Origin: Deltaproteobacteria bacterium HGW-Deltaproteobacteria-12
GTDB taxonomy: Bacteria; Desulfobacterota; Syntrophia; Syntrophales; Smithellaceae
Direction: 5' to 3'
NCBI GenBank assembly: GCA_002840565.1
Contig: PHBK01000026.1
Location: 1-64,000 of the forward strand
DNA length: 64,000 bases
Shown here: piece by piece, positions 33,580 to 41,211 of the stretch
Position numbering within the stretch: the first letter of the stretch is position 1
Layout of the letters: every line of letters starts with the position of its first letter
Translations under genes and position numbers: made by a program
The notes under the pieces: generated by a model
Databases searched by the model: none
What the model saw: only the letters and a program-made list of their open reading frames with translations
What the model was told of the DNA's origin: nothing

Positions 33580-34680
33580 ATGGCGAGGGTATTGATATCA
33601 CCGGTTAAATATATCCAGGGAGAAGGGGAGCTAACTAAAATAAAGGACCATATTTCGCATTTGGGGAATACTTTTTTTTTCATTGCCGGTTCCAATGCTA
33701 TGGCAAGCACGAAAAACATCATTGAAGAAAGCTTCAAGGATAGCAGTGCAAAATTAGTGTTTGAGAAATTTCACGGTGAATCTTCCCGCTCTGAAATAAG
33801 CAGGTTAAAAGAAATTTACAATGCAAATAAATGTGATGTGGTGGTGGGGGTAGGTGGCGGTAAAGCGCTCGATACCGCTAAGGGAGTTGTCTACTATGTA
33901 AATTGTCCCTTGGTTATAGTACCGACCATTGCCTCTACAGATGCACCTACCAGTTCACTGGCCGTTCTTTATACCGATCAGGGTATCTGGGACGGGTGGG
34001 TTGCGCTTCCCAGAAATCCGGAAATTGTTCTGGCTGATACGAGAATTATTATCAACTCGCCTATGCGATTTTTTATTGCCGGGATGGGAGATGCTTTAGG
34101 TACGTATTTTGAAGCAATGGCCAATGTCAAATCCGATAAATTGAATTTCGCAGGCGGCAAAATAACTAAAACAGCGATGGGTATTGCCAAGCTCTGCTAT
34201 GATGTACTAATGGAAAATGGCGTAAAAGCCAAAGCGGCAATAGAAAACAAGATTGTAAATGATGCTGTGGAAAATGTGGTGGAGGCAAACATATATTTAA
34301 GTGGCGTGGGTTTTGAGAGTACCGGTTGTGCTTGTGCCCACGCAATTTATAACGGTTTTACTGCCCTTTCTGATCATCATAAAAACTGGCATGGAGAGTA
34401 TGTCGCATTCGGTACTCTGGTACAGGTAATTCTGGAAAACAGTCCCCTGCGTGATGAGGTATTAAAGTTCTGTGTGGATGTCGGGCTTCCTGTTACATTA
34501 AAAGATCTTGGCTATGAAAATATTAGTAATGAAGATCTGATGAAAGTTGCAGAAACAGCCTGTGCAGAAGGTGGATTTATGCAGAATGAACCATTTGTCA
34601 TCGATAAAAAGATGACCTATGACGCGATCTTGGCAGCGAATGCTTTAGGATATAAATATAAAGCTAATAAAGCACTCTAA
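33580..34680 (+). CDS. glycerol-dehydrogenase-like iron-containing alcohol dehydrogenase family protein
   Basis: NAD-dependent alcohol or polyol dehydrogenase. The 366-residue length equals that of bacterial GldA. It shares GldA landmarks: SPVKYIQGEGEL at the N-terminus, GVGGGKALDTAKG for NAD, PTIASTDAPTSSLAVLYT, and the metal ligands Asp in GMGDALGTYFEA, His in CAHAIYNG and His in NWHGEYVAFG. It starts behind AAGGAGG and a sigma-54 promoter, and is followed by a KduD-like dehydrogenase. GldA relatives oxidise vicinal diols, so a diol or hydroxyketone of alicyclic ring metabolism is a plausible substrate; glycerol itself is equally possible. Confidence 0.85.
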   Translation: MARVLISPVKYIQGEGELTKIKDHISHLGNTFFFIAGSNAMASTKNIIEESFKDSSAKLVFEKFHGESSRSEISRLKEIYNANKCDVVVGVGGGKALDTAKGVVYYVNCPLVIVPTIASTDAPTSSLAVLYTDQGIWDGWVALPRNPEIVLADTRIIINSPMRFFIAGMGDALGTYFEAMANVKSDKLNFAGGKITKTAMGIAKLCYDVLMENGVKAKAAIENKIVNDAVENVVEANIYLSGVGFESTGCACAHAIYNGFTALSDHHKNWHGEYVAFGTLVQVILENSPLRDEVLKFCVDVGLPVTLKDLGYENISNEDLMKVAETACAEGGFMQNEPFVIDKKMTYDAILAANALGYKYKANKAL

Positions 34681-34741
34681 TATAAATCGATACAAGGGTA
34701 GATGTAACCGAAAGACAATAAATCAGGTGAGGTGGATTGTG

Positions 34742-35500
34742 ATGAACATGTTTGATTTGACCGGGAAGAAGGCAATAGTGACCGGGGGCGCCAGCGGTTT
34801 AGGCAGAGGTTTGGTAGAAGGATTACACGAAGCGGGCGCTGAGGTGGCGATTATTGATATAACTGACCAGGTTGATGCAGTAGCCAATGAAATTTGTAAA
34901 TCCGGTGCGAAAGCTTTTGGCGTAAAAGGCAATTTAAGGGATAGAGAACAGTTGAGACAGGCGTTTCAAGCAGCAGTAGCTAAACTTGGTGATACTGTGG
35001 ATATTCTTGTAAATTGCGCAGGCATTCAAAGACGGAATCCTTGTTTGGATTTTACCGCACAAGATTGGGACGATGTAATTGAAGTTAACTTAACGGCGAC
35101 ATTTTTATTAAGTCAGCTTGCCGGGAAAATCATGGCGAAAAAGAATAAGGGAAAGATTATCAATATCGCTTCAGTGCTCAGTACTTTTGGCGGTTATACT
35201 GTTCCTGCTTATGCCTCTACCAAAGGTGGTGTAGCGCAATTAACAAAGGCATTTTCCAATGAACTGTCGTCCATTGGAATAAATGTTAATGCAATAGCCC
35301 CGGGTTATATGGCCACCCCTTTAAACACTGCACTTATTGAAGATAAAGAAAGAAACGCTAAAATATTGGCACGAATTCCTGCTGCCCGCTGGGGGACCCC
35401 GGATGATATGAAAGGTCTGGTCGTCTTTCTTGCATCCGACGCCTCTAATTATGTCAATGGCGCTATAATTCCGGTCGATGGCGGATATCTGGGCTGCTGA
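34742..35500 (+). CDS. SDR-family oxidoreductase (KduD / gluconate 5-dehydrogenase-like)
   Basis: Classical short-chain dehydrogenase of 252 residues with the cofactor motif TGGASGLGRG, NCAG, the catalytic Ser in IASVLS and the YASTK motif (Tyr-x3-Lys), then APGYMATPLN and a C-terminal VDGGYLG. The run of motifs (RWGTPDDM, ASDASNYVNGA) resembles KduD. The ATG at 34742 follows AGGTGAGGTGG; the in-frame GTG at 34727 is less suited. It is paired with the GldA-like enzyme in a two-gene sigma-54 operon, suggesting successive oxidation of two hydroxyl groups on one substrate. Confidence 0.85.
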   Translation: MNMFDLTGKKAIVTGGASGLGRGLVEGLHEAGAEVAIIDITDQVDAVANEICKSGAKAFGVKGNLRDREQLRQAFQAAVAKLGDTVDILVNCAGIQRRNPCLDFTAQDWDDVIEVNLTATFLLSQLAGKIMAKKNKGKIINIASVLSTFGGYTVPAYASTKGGVAQLTKAFSNELSSIGINVNAIAPGYMATPLNTALIEDKERNAKILARIPAARWGTPDDMKGLVVFLASDASNYVNGAIIPVDGGYLGC

Positions 35501-35565
35501 TGGACAAAATTGTAGAAACTTATGCAAAAATGGATAATTTCAAACAGGGTCCATATTTAAAATAA
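35500..35565 (+). CDS. possible 21-residue coupled peptide
   Basis: The SDR stop overlaps an ATG (TGATG) that opens a 21-codon frame, MDKIVETYAKMDNFKQGPYLK. Such overlap is typical of translational coupling, so it could be a real peptide or the stub of a lost third gene of the operon. No further gene lies between 35566 and the sigma-54 promoter at 35706. Confidence 0.2.
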   Translation: MDKIVETYAKMDNFKQGPYLK

Positions 35566-35705
35566 TAAGCAATATCAGGTACATGACGTCCGGCTTTTTT
35601 GGCAAGGGCACATAGTGAATAAATAACATATTGAATGAATGATAAACGTGAGCAAGAGTTTCTGAAATACTAAAATATTCAATGGCTTATAATGGGAATT
35701 CATTT

Positions 35706-35721
35706 TGGCATGTTTAGTGCA
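35706..35721 (+). promoter_or_regulatory. sigma-54 promoter upstream of the NuoG/E/F-like and hydroxylase operon
   Basis: TGGCATGTTTAGTGCA has the -24 GG and -12 GC 12 bases apart and matches the promoter at 33523 in 14 of 16 positions. Initiation near 35731 would give a leader of under 20 bases to the ATG at 35749. A GAATGAATGAT motif near 35632, related to motifs in the 33.3 kb gap, is a candidate activator site. Confidence 0.75.
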
Positions 35722-35748
35722 ATCGCCTAATGAACATATAAGGAATGC

Positions 35749-36438
35749 ATGTTTAGTAAACAAAGCGAAAATACATTGATGGGGAATGTTATGAAGCAAA
35801 TAAAGGTACAAATAAATGGCAAGGCAATAAGCGGTCATGAAGGGATGACCATCCTTGAAGCAGCAGATCAAGGGGGGATTCATATACCAACCCTATGTCA
35901 CAGACCAGAATTAACGCCCAGCGGTGTTTGCCGTGTCTGTGTGGTGGAGGTGAAAGGTGCCCCGCGCCTGGTGGCGTCCTGCCACACCCCCATAAGCGAG
36001 GGGATGGTTATCGTTACTAATTCGCAGCCTGTGATGGAAGCCAGAAGGGCTGTGGTGGAGCTGTTGCTGACCGGACACACCGGCTCATGTGTCGTTGATT
36101 CGGAAGCTCACAGCTGCGAACTTCATAAGCTGGCTGCGGAACTGGAAGTCGGACAGCCCCGATTTCAGGTGAAAAAACCGAGATTCTATCCGGTCGAAGA
36201 AGCAAATAAAAGTGTCAGGCGGGATATGTCGAAGTGCATTCTTTGCGGGCGTTGTGTAAGGGCTTGCCGGCAGATCGCAAAAAAGGACATTCTCGCCATA
36301 GCCTACAGGGGTTTTGCCACGAAGGTTGTGGTCGACTGTGACGGATCTCTTAATAAAAATGAGTGCATAGACTGTGGAGTGTGCATCGACTTTTGTCCCA
36401 CGAGTGCTCTGAACAAACCGGCCAAAGGAGTATTGTAA
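35749..36438 (+). CDS. NuoG/HoxU-like iron-sulfur electron-transfer subunit
   Basis: Electron-transfer subunit of a NADH-linked module. It has an N-terminal [2Fe-2S] domain (PTLCHRPELTPSGVCRVCVVEV, then SCHTP), a His-Cys cluster region (HTGSCVVDSEAHSCEL), and two C-terminal [4Fe-4S] motifs (CILCGRCVRAC and CIDCGVCIDFC). At 229 residues it equals the N-terminal part of NuoG/HoxU without the catalytic domain. The ATG at 35749 follows AAGGA; an ATG at 35791 gives the more usual family N-terminus and is equally plausible. It opens an operon with NuoE- and NuoF-like genes and a molybdenum hydroxylase. Confidence 0.88.
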   Translation: MFSKQSENTLMGNVMKQIKVQINGKAISGHEGMTILEAADQGGIHIPTLCHRPELTPSGVCRVCVVEVKGAPRLVASCHTPISEGMVIVTNSQPVMEARRAVVELLLTGHTGSCVVDSEAHSCELHKLAAELEVGQPRFQVKKPRFYPVEEANKSVRRDMSKCILCGRCVRACRQIAKKDILAIAYRGFATKVVVDCDGSLNKNECIDCGVCIDFCPTSALNKPAKGVL

Positions 36439-36439
36439 T

Positions 36440-36871
36440 ATGAGTGATAGCAAGCCAAACATGACGAGGGAAAGTCTTCTCTCAATGATTAGTGAAGAGC
36501 AATGCAAGCGCGGCTTCGTTTCTAATGAAGCCATTGTATCTATGGCACAGAAACTGGGGATCTCCGTAGGAGAAGTATACGGTGTCGTTACTTTTTATGC
36601 CTATTTCTCGCTGAAGCCGCAAGGCAAGCATATTATCCGGGTATGTAAAAGTGTGCCTTGTCATTTGAAGCAGTCTGAGATGGTGGTTTCCTGGATAAAG
36701 GCTCATCTCGGAATCGAACCCGGGCAAACAACGTCTGACGGCAGATTCTCCTTAGAACTGGCCAATTGTATAGGAGCCTGTGACCAGGCACCAGCCATGT
36801 TGATAGATGACGTGGTCTACGGGAATCTCACCCAGGCAAAGGTTGCCGAGATTCTGAAATCATCTGAATAA
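36440..36871 (+). CDS. NuoE-like [2Fe-2S] subunit
   Basis: The 143-residue thioredoxin-fold subunit passes electrons between the FMN subunit and other clusters. Ligand cysteines are in VCKSVPC and, after about 40 residues, NCIGACDQAP. VYGVVTFYAYFSLKP is a family signature. It starts one base after the NuoG-like stop, behind AAGGAG. With the genes on both sides it forms a soluble trimer like those of NAD-dependent hydrogenases and formate dehydrogenases, or the BamGHI subunits of class II benzoyl-CoA reductase. Confidence 0.92.
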   Translation: MSDSKPNMTRESLLSMISEEQCKRGFVSNEAIVSMAQKLGISVGEVYGVVTFYAYFSLKPQGKHIIRVCKSVPCHLKQSEMVVSWIKAHLGIEPGQTTSDGRFSLELANCIGACDQAPAMLIDDVVYGNLTQAKVAEILKSSE

Positions 36872-36889
36872 GCCAATGGAGGTTTGAGC

Positions 36890-38149
36890 GTGTCTATAAA
36901 AAGAATTTTAACCGAGAATTTTGGCAGTATCGATCCAAGTGATATCAATAGCTATAAAGCAAAGCAGGGTTTTAATGCTTGGCGAAAAGCCAGAGAAGAA
37001 ATGACCCCGGAAGCAGTGATCGAAGAAATAAAACAATCGGGCTTGAGGGGACGAGGCGGTGCTGGATTTCCCTGCGGCATTAAATGGGAGTTGGCCAGAA
37101 AGTCAAACGGAGACAGGAAATATCTCATCTGCAATGCTGATGAAGGCGAAGTTGGTACCTTCAAAGACAGGTATCTTATCGAAAACGATCCGTTCAGCCT
37201 CATCGAAGGGATGGCTATTGCAGCTTATGCCGTTGGTGCAAGCCATTCATTCATCTATCTTCGCACAGAATACCGCTATCTGCGGGATGTGTTGCAAAAT
37301 GCCATCGAGCAGGCCAAGCAGTCCGGATTTCTACAGGATCTGAGCATTGAGATCAGAGAAGGAGCAGGCGCCTACATTTGCGGCGAAGAATCGGCGCTGA
37401 TGAACTCTATCGAAGGCAAACGGGGAGACGCGAGGTTCCGCCCCCCCCTGCCTCCCGTCAGCGGGCTCTTTGGCATGCCGACGGTTATTAATAATGTGGA
37501 GACCTTTGCCAATGTGCCTTTGGTTATTCGCAACGGAGCCAGATGGTATAGCAAGATCGGCACTAAGGATAGCAAGGGAACCAAGTTGTTCTGTGTCAGC
37601 GGAGATGTTGATAGACCAGGCATCTATGAACTGGAACTGGGCAGCAGTCTTAAGCAACTGGTGATCGATCTGGCCGGGGCTAAAAACGTTAAGATGGTGC
37701 AAGTAGGTGGTTCCACCGGCAGGGTGATCCCTTTATCCGGAATTGACGTCCCCCTGGCCTACGAATCCGTTATGGGATCCGGAGCCGTTATCGTTTTTGA
37801 TCAAAGTCGGGACATCGTGGATTTCCTGCATCGGACAATGGAGTTCCTCAACGAAGAGTCATGCGGCCAGTGCACGCCTTGTCGGGAAGGAACAGAAGCA
37901 ATGATGGAAGTTTTGGGTCGATTGGTAAATGGTGAAGGGGTACAGGGTGACCTTGATGCGTTGGAAGAGCTGGCAGGGCCAATGAAGTTGGCTTCTCTTT
38001 GCGGCTTGGGGCAGGCGGCGCCGATCCCGGTGATCGATTGTCTGCAGCACTTCCGGGAAGAGTTCGAAGGCAGGGTCCGTTATTCGGTGTTTCTCAGAAG
38101 CCTGAAAACAATTCAAGCAGGAACTTCTGACGCTTCTAAAATTGTATGA
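36890..38149 (+). CDS. NuoF-like NADH-binding FMN/[4Fe-4S] subunit
   Basis: The NAD(H)-binding diaphorase subunit. It has the FMN/NADH glycine-rich SGLRGRGGAGFPCGIKW, NADEGEVGTFKDR, GAGAYICGEESALMNSIEG, and the [4Fe-4S] ligands in ESCGQCTPCREG plus a Cys about 40 residues later in SLCGLGQ. GTG at 36890 lies seven bases after GGAGG and gives 419 residues; a TTG at 36884 is too close to it. The protein lacks the long ferredoxin-like tails of HydB/NfnB types, so simple NAD(H) exchange with the hydroxylase is the likely role, not bifurcation. Confidence 0.92.
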   Translation: MSIKRILTENFGSIDPSDINSYKAKQGFNAWRKAREEMTPEAVIEEIKQSGLRGRGGAGFPCGIKWELARKSNGDRKYLICNADEGEVGTFKDRYLIENDPFSLIEGMAIAAYAVGASHSFIYLRTEYRYLRDVLQNAIEQAKQSGFLQDLSIEIREGAGAYICGEESALMNSIEGKRGDARFRPPLPPVSGLFGMPTVINNVETFANVPLVIRNGARWYSKIGTKDSKGTKLFCVSGDVDRPGIYELELGSSLKQLVIDLAGAKNVKMVQVGGSTGRVIPLSGIDVPLAYESVMGSGAVIVFDQSRDIVDFLHRTMEFLNEESCGQCTPCREGTEAMMEVLGRLVNGEGVQGDLDALEELAGPMKLASLCGLGQAAPIPVIDCLQHFREEFEGRVRYSVFLRSLKTIQAGTSDASKIV

Positions 38150-38162
38150 GAGGGAATAAGAT

Positions 38163-38765
38163 ATGAAAGAAGATAAAGCAAAGTTTCTGTGTCCTTATTG
38201 TGGGGACAAATTCGATAGTTATGAAATGCTTAAATCACATGCCGTTAAGGTGCACGCAGGGGAACCTGCTCCGTTACCGGAAGGAATGATCCGGCTTAAG
38301 ATAAATGGTAAAGACTTCAGGTTGCAAGTAGAGCCGGAATGGACACTGAACTTCCTGATTCATGATGTTATGGGGTTGACATCGCCAAAGATGTTTTGTG
38401 ATCGCGGCGCCTGCGGTTCGTGCACAGTGATCATGAACGGGCGGCCGATTTTGTCCTGTATGACATTGGCGATTGAATGCGATGGGAAATCAGTGCAAAC
38501 GGCGGAGGGTATTGCAGCCGAAAATCATCCCCTGATACCAGCCTACGTGGAACATCATGCCATGCAGTGTGGTTATTGCACACCTGGTTTTGTGACAACC
38601 GCGAAAGCCCTGCTGGATAAAAACCCGGAACCTTCTCTGCAACAAATACAAGAGGCGTTGGGTGGTAATCTTTGCAGGTGCGGTACTTATCCTCAGCATC
38701 CCAAGGCCATTATGCAGGCAGCTAAAGAACTTAAGGTGAAGGCGAAAGGGGGACACAATGGCTAG
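38163..38765 (+). CDS. molybdenum hydroxylase [2Fe-2S] subunit with N-terminal C2H2 zinc finger
   Basis: Small iron-sulfur subunit of a xanthine-oxidase-family enzyme, 200 residues. Residues 10-31 form a C2H2 finger: Cys10-X2-Cys13-X12-His26-X4-His31. From residue 42 the standard subunit follows. Cluster II ligands are Cys79, Cys84, Cys87 and Cys99 (plant-type ferredoxin fold). Cluster I ligands are Cys136, Cys139, Cys171 and Cys173 (CGYCTPGF and CRCGTYP). Family members such as HcrC, CoxS or NdhS begin directly with the ferredoxin domain, so the finger is extra. It overlaps the large-subunit gene by eight bases. Confidence 0.92.
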   Translation: MKEDKAKFLCPYCGDKFDSYEMLKSHAVKVHAGEPAPLPEGMIRLKINGKDFRLQVEPEWTLNFLIHDVMGLTSPKMFCDRGACGSCTVIMNGRPILSCMTLAIECDGKSVQTAEGIAAENHPLIPAYVEHHAMQCGYCTPGFVTTAKALLDKNPEPSLQQIQEALGGNLCRCGTYPQHPKAIMQAAKELKVKAKGGHNG

Positions 38766-41199
38766 CAGTGAAAAAGATAAAGCAAAAGAATTGCTTGATA
38801 ATTTGAGATTTGACAAATATCCGCTGCCCGAGGAAAGGCAAAAGAGTATTGGCAGCAGAACCGTCCGACGTTTGGATGGTGTTGAAAAAGCAAGCGGATA
38901 CGCGAATTACACAATGGATGTTCAGCTCCCGGGTATGCTTTATGCGCGATTTCTGACGTCACCCTATCCGCACGCGGCTATTAAAAGCATGGACTGCAGC
39001 AAGGCTGAAGCTTTGCCCGGCGTGAGGGCGATCCTCAGATACGATGATCCGGAAATACAGGTTAAAGAAGATTTAGGCGGGCACGGTGTCTCTCCAAAAT
39101 TACCTTTGCCCGGAGTGGCCCATTTTCAGGGGGAAGAGATAGGCGCGTTCGTTGCCGCCGATTCGGAAGAAATTGCGGATGAAGCTTTAAGACTGATTAA
39201 AATTGAGTGGGATGTGCGCCCGTTTGTCCTGACGGTAGAAGATGCCATGAAAGATGGTGCTCCTTTGGTCAATCCGGAGGAATTTCCAGAGAGCAATATA
39301 GAGGCGGTTCACGAGGCGGGACGCGGCAACGTTGAGCAGGGATTTAAAGAGTCCGATGTTGTTTTTGAATTTACTTCCCGAAAATTGCTGCACACCTATA
39401 TAAGCCCTGAACGTCCCTGCGGTGTTTGGCGTTGGAATGGTGAGTATCCGGAAGTATGGTGCAAGCAGCAACGCCCCCACATTGTAAAGAGGGCAATCGC
39501 TTCGTGGTTCGGAGGTATCCCCCATAACCGGATAGAACTCCATATTCTTTATCAAGGGGCAAGTTTCGGCGGATGGTCTCAATACGGCTGGAACCAGGGA
39601 GGTAATTACTGTGCGGCAGTTTTGTCAAGGCGAACCGGTAGACCGATCAAATGGTCTTTTACCCGGCGTGAGGATTTTTATGGTGGATCCATGGATGAGG
39701 GCATCTACCATTATAAAGTGGGGGCGAAGAAAGATGGCACCATCATGGCGGTCAGTGGGGAGGCGATTTATGCCAATCCCGCATGGGGTGGACAGGGTCC
39801 TGTTCTTCATCTGGAAGAATGCACCAAAATCCCTAACCTTTATGGCAAGAGAACACTTGTCTTCGTCAACAAAGGACCGAATACGGCGGTGCGCTGTGAG
39901 CAGCTTCCCAATACGCATACTCTGACATTAATACACGATCATGTTGCTTCTGAGCTGGGGCTTGATCCCATGGAGGTGGCACTGAAAAACGATGGTGTGC
40001 ACGGGCATGATATGGCGGAATGGGGCCGTAAAGCCAAGTTAGACCTTGGGTTTCCGGAGACAGATAGCCTCAGGGAGTGTATCAAAGCCGGTAAAAAATC
40101 GATCGATTGGGAAAAGAAATCGCATGCCCCGGGAACTAAGAAGCTGCCCAACGGCCGGATGCATGGAATAGGCTTCACTTGGAACCATGAATGGGAAGAT
40201 TCGGCAAGTTCATCTGAGATAGCCATGCGCCTGGAACGTAATGACGGAACCTTGAGAATTCTTGCCATGCGTTGTGATAATGGTGTCAATGCCGAAACAT
40301 CCTACTGTCAGGTAGCAGCAGATGAATTAGGCATGAAAATCGAAGATGTTTTCTTCAGACCTCAGACTGATGTTGGTTTTTTCACTGGAACACCCGATTC
40401 ATCCACCAACATGAGTGTCAATGGATTTGCTGTCAGGCATGCGGCGCGAATGTTAAGGGAAAAGATTTTAAAGGCGGCTGTCAGCCCTCGTGCGGTTACG
40501 CAGCGAGGTAGTTATCCCCCTTTCTTTCCTGATTGCAAACCAGAGGATCTGGATATTAAGGATAGCGTAATTTTTCTTAAAAAGGATCCTTCAAAAAAGT
40601 TGACACTGGCTGAGTTTGTGGGACCTTCCGGAGACCAGGGTGCGTTTGCTTTTTACGAACTTTACGGAACTGAAAGGACACCTTTTACTGAGCCGATGTT
40701 CACGCACAGTTACCACGTGCAGGTAGGCGCCTATAAAGGTGGCGTGAGGCCACGGTTTATCCGGCAATGCCATTTCATGGAAGTGGAAGTAGACACAGAA
40801 ACTGGTGAGATTATTGTGACAAAGGTTGTCAATGTAAATGATGTAGGTAAGGCGATAAACCCTATGGCCTGTGAAGGTCAGATGTATGGTGGTACCTACA
40901 TGGGAGTAGGACGGGCCCTTTGGGAAGAAATGATCCACGATCCGGCGACCGGCGTTTTGCTGAACGGAAATTTGTTGGATTATAAAATTGCGACAATTGA
41001 GGATTGCGGGCCGATAGATACTGTCTTGAAAGAATCCCGGTTGGGCTTTGGTCCTTACGGGTTAGTAGGTATCGGTGAAAATACTCCGACAATGATTCCA
41101 GCTTTACTGGGTCCTGCGGTGTTTAACGCTATAGGTGTCTGGATCGATGATTATCCGATCACGCCGGACAAGGTATTAAAAGCTTTGGGAAAGAGATAA
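38758..41199 (+). CDS. molybdenum hydroxylase large (molybdopterin) subunit, 4-hydroxybenzoyl-CoA reductase-like
   Basis: Catalytic Mo subunit of the xanthine oxidase family, 813 residues. Typical landmarks are VRRLDGVEKASGYANYTMD near residue 35, GASFGGWSQYG for the Mo-binding glycine loop, and the active-site base Glu774 in VGIGENTPT near the C-terminus. ERPCGVWRW and KRTLVFVNKGPNTAVRCEQ fit the molybdopterin domains. The FAD subunit in the same operon carries the extra [4Fe-4S] loop of 4-hydroxybenzoyl-CoA reductase, so reductive dehydroxylation of an aromatic CoA ester is the favoured reaction. An oxidative hydroxylation is the main alternative. Confidence 0.88.
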   Translation: MASSEKDKAKELLDNLRFDKYPLPEERQKSIGSRTVRRLDGVEKASGYANYTMDVQLPGMLYARFLTSPYPHAAIKSMDCSKAEALPGVRAILRYDDPEIQVKEDLGGHGVSPKLPLPGVAHFQGEEIGAFVAADSEEIADEALRLIKIEWDVRPFVLTVEDAMKDGAPLVNPEEFPESNIEAVHEAGRGNVEQGFKESDVVFEFTSRKLLHTYISPERPCGVWRWNGEYPEVWCKQQRPHIVKRAIASWFGGIPHNRIELHILYQGASFGGWSQYGWNQGGNYCAAVLSRRTGRPIKWSFTRREDFYGGSMDEGIYHYKVGAKKDGTIMAVSGEAIYANPAWGGQGPVLHLEECTKIPNLYGKRTLVFVNKGPNTAVRCEQLPNTHTLTLIHDHVASELGLDPMEVALKNDGVHGHDMAEWGRKAKLDLGFPETDSLRECIKAGKKSIDWEKKSHAPGTKKLPNGRMHGIGFTWNHEWEDSASSSEIAMRLERNDGTLRILAMRCDNGVNAETSYCQVAADELGMKIEDVFFRPQTDVGFFTGTPDSSTNMSVNGFAVRHAARMLREKILKAAVSPRAVTQRGSYPPFFPDCKPEDLDIKDSVIFLKKDPSKKLTLAEFVGPSGDQGAFAFYELYGTERTPFTEPMFTHSYHVQVGAYKGGVRPRFIRQCHFMEVEVDTETGEIIVTKVVNVNDVGKAINPMACEGQMYGGTYMGVGRALWEEMIHDPATGVLLNGNLLDYKIATIEDCGPIDTVLKESRLGFGPYGLVGIGENTPTMIPALLGPAVFNAIGVWIDDYPITPDKVLKALGKR

Positions 41200-41211
41200 G
41201 GAAGATTGAAT

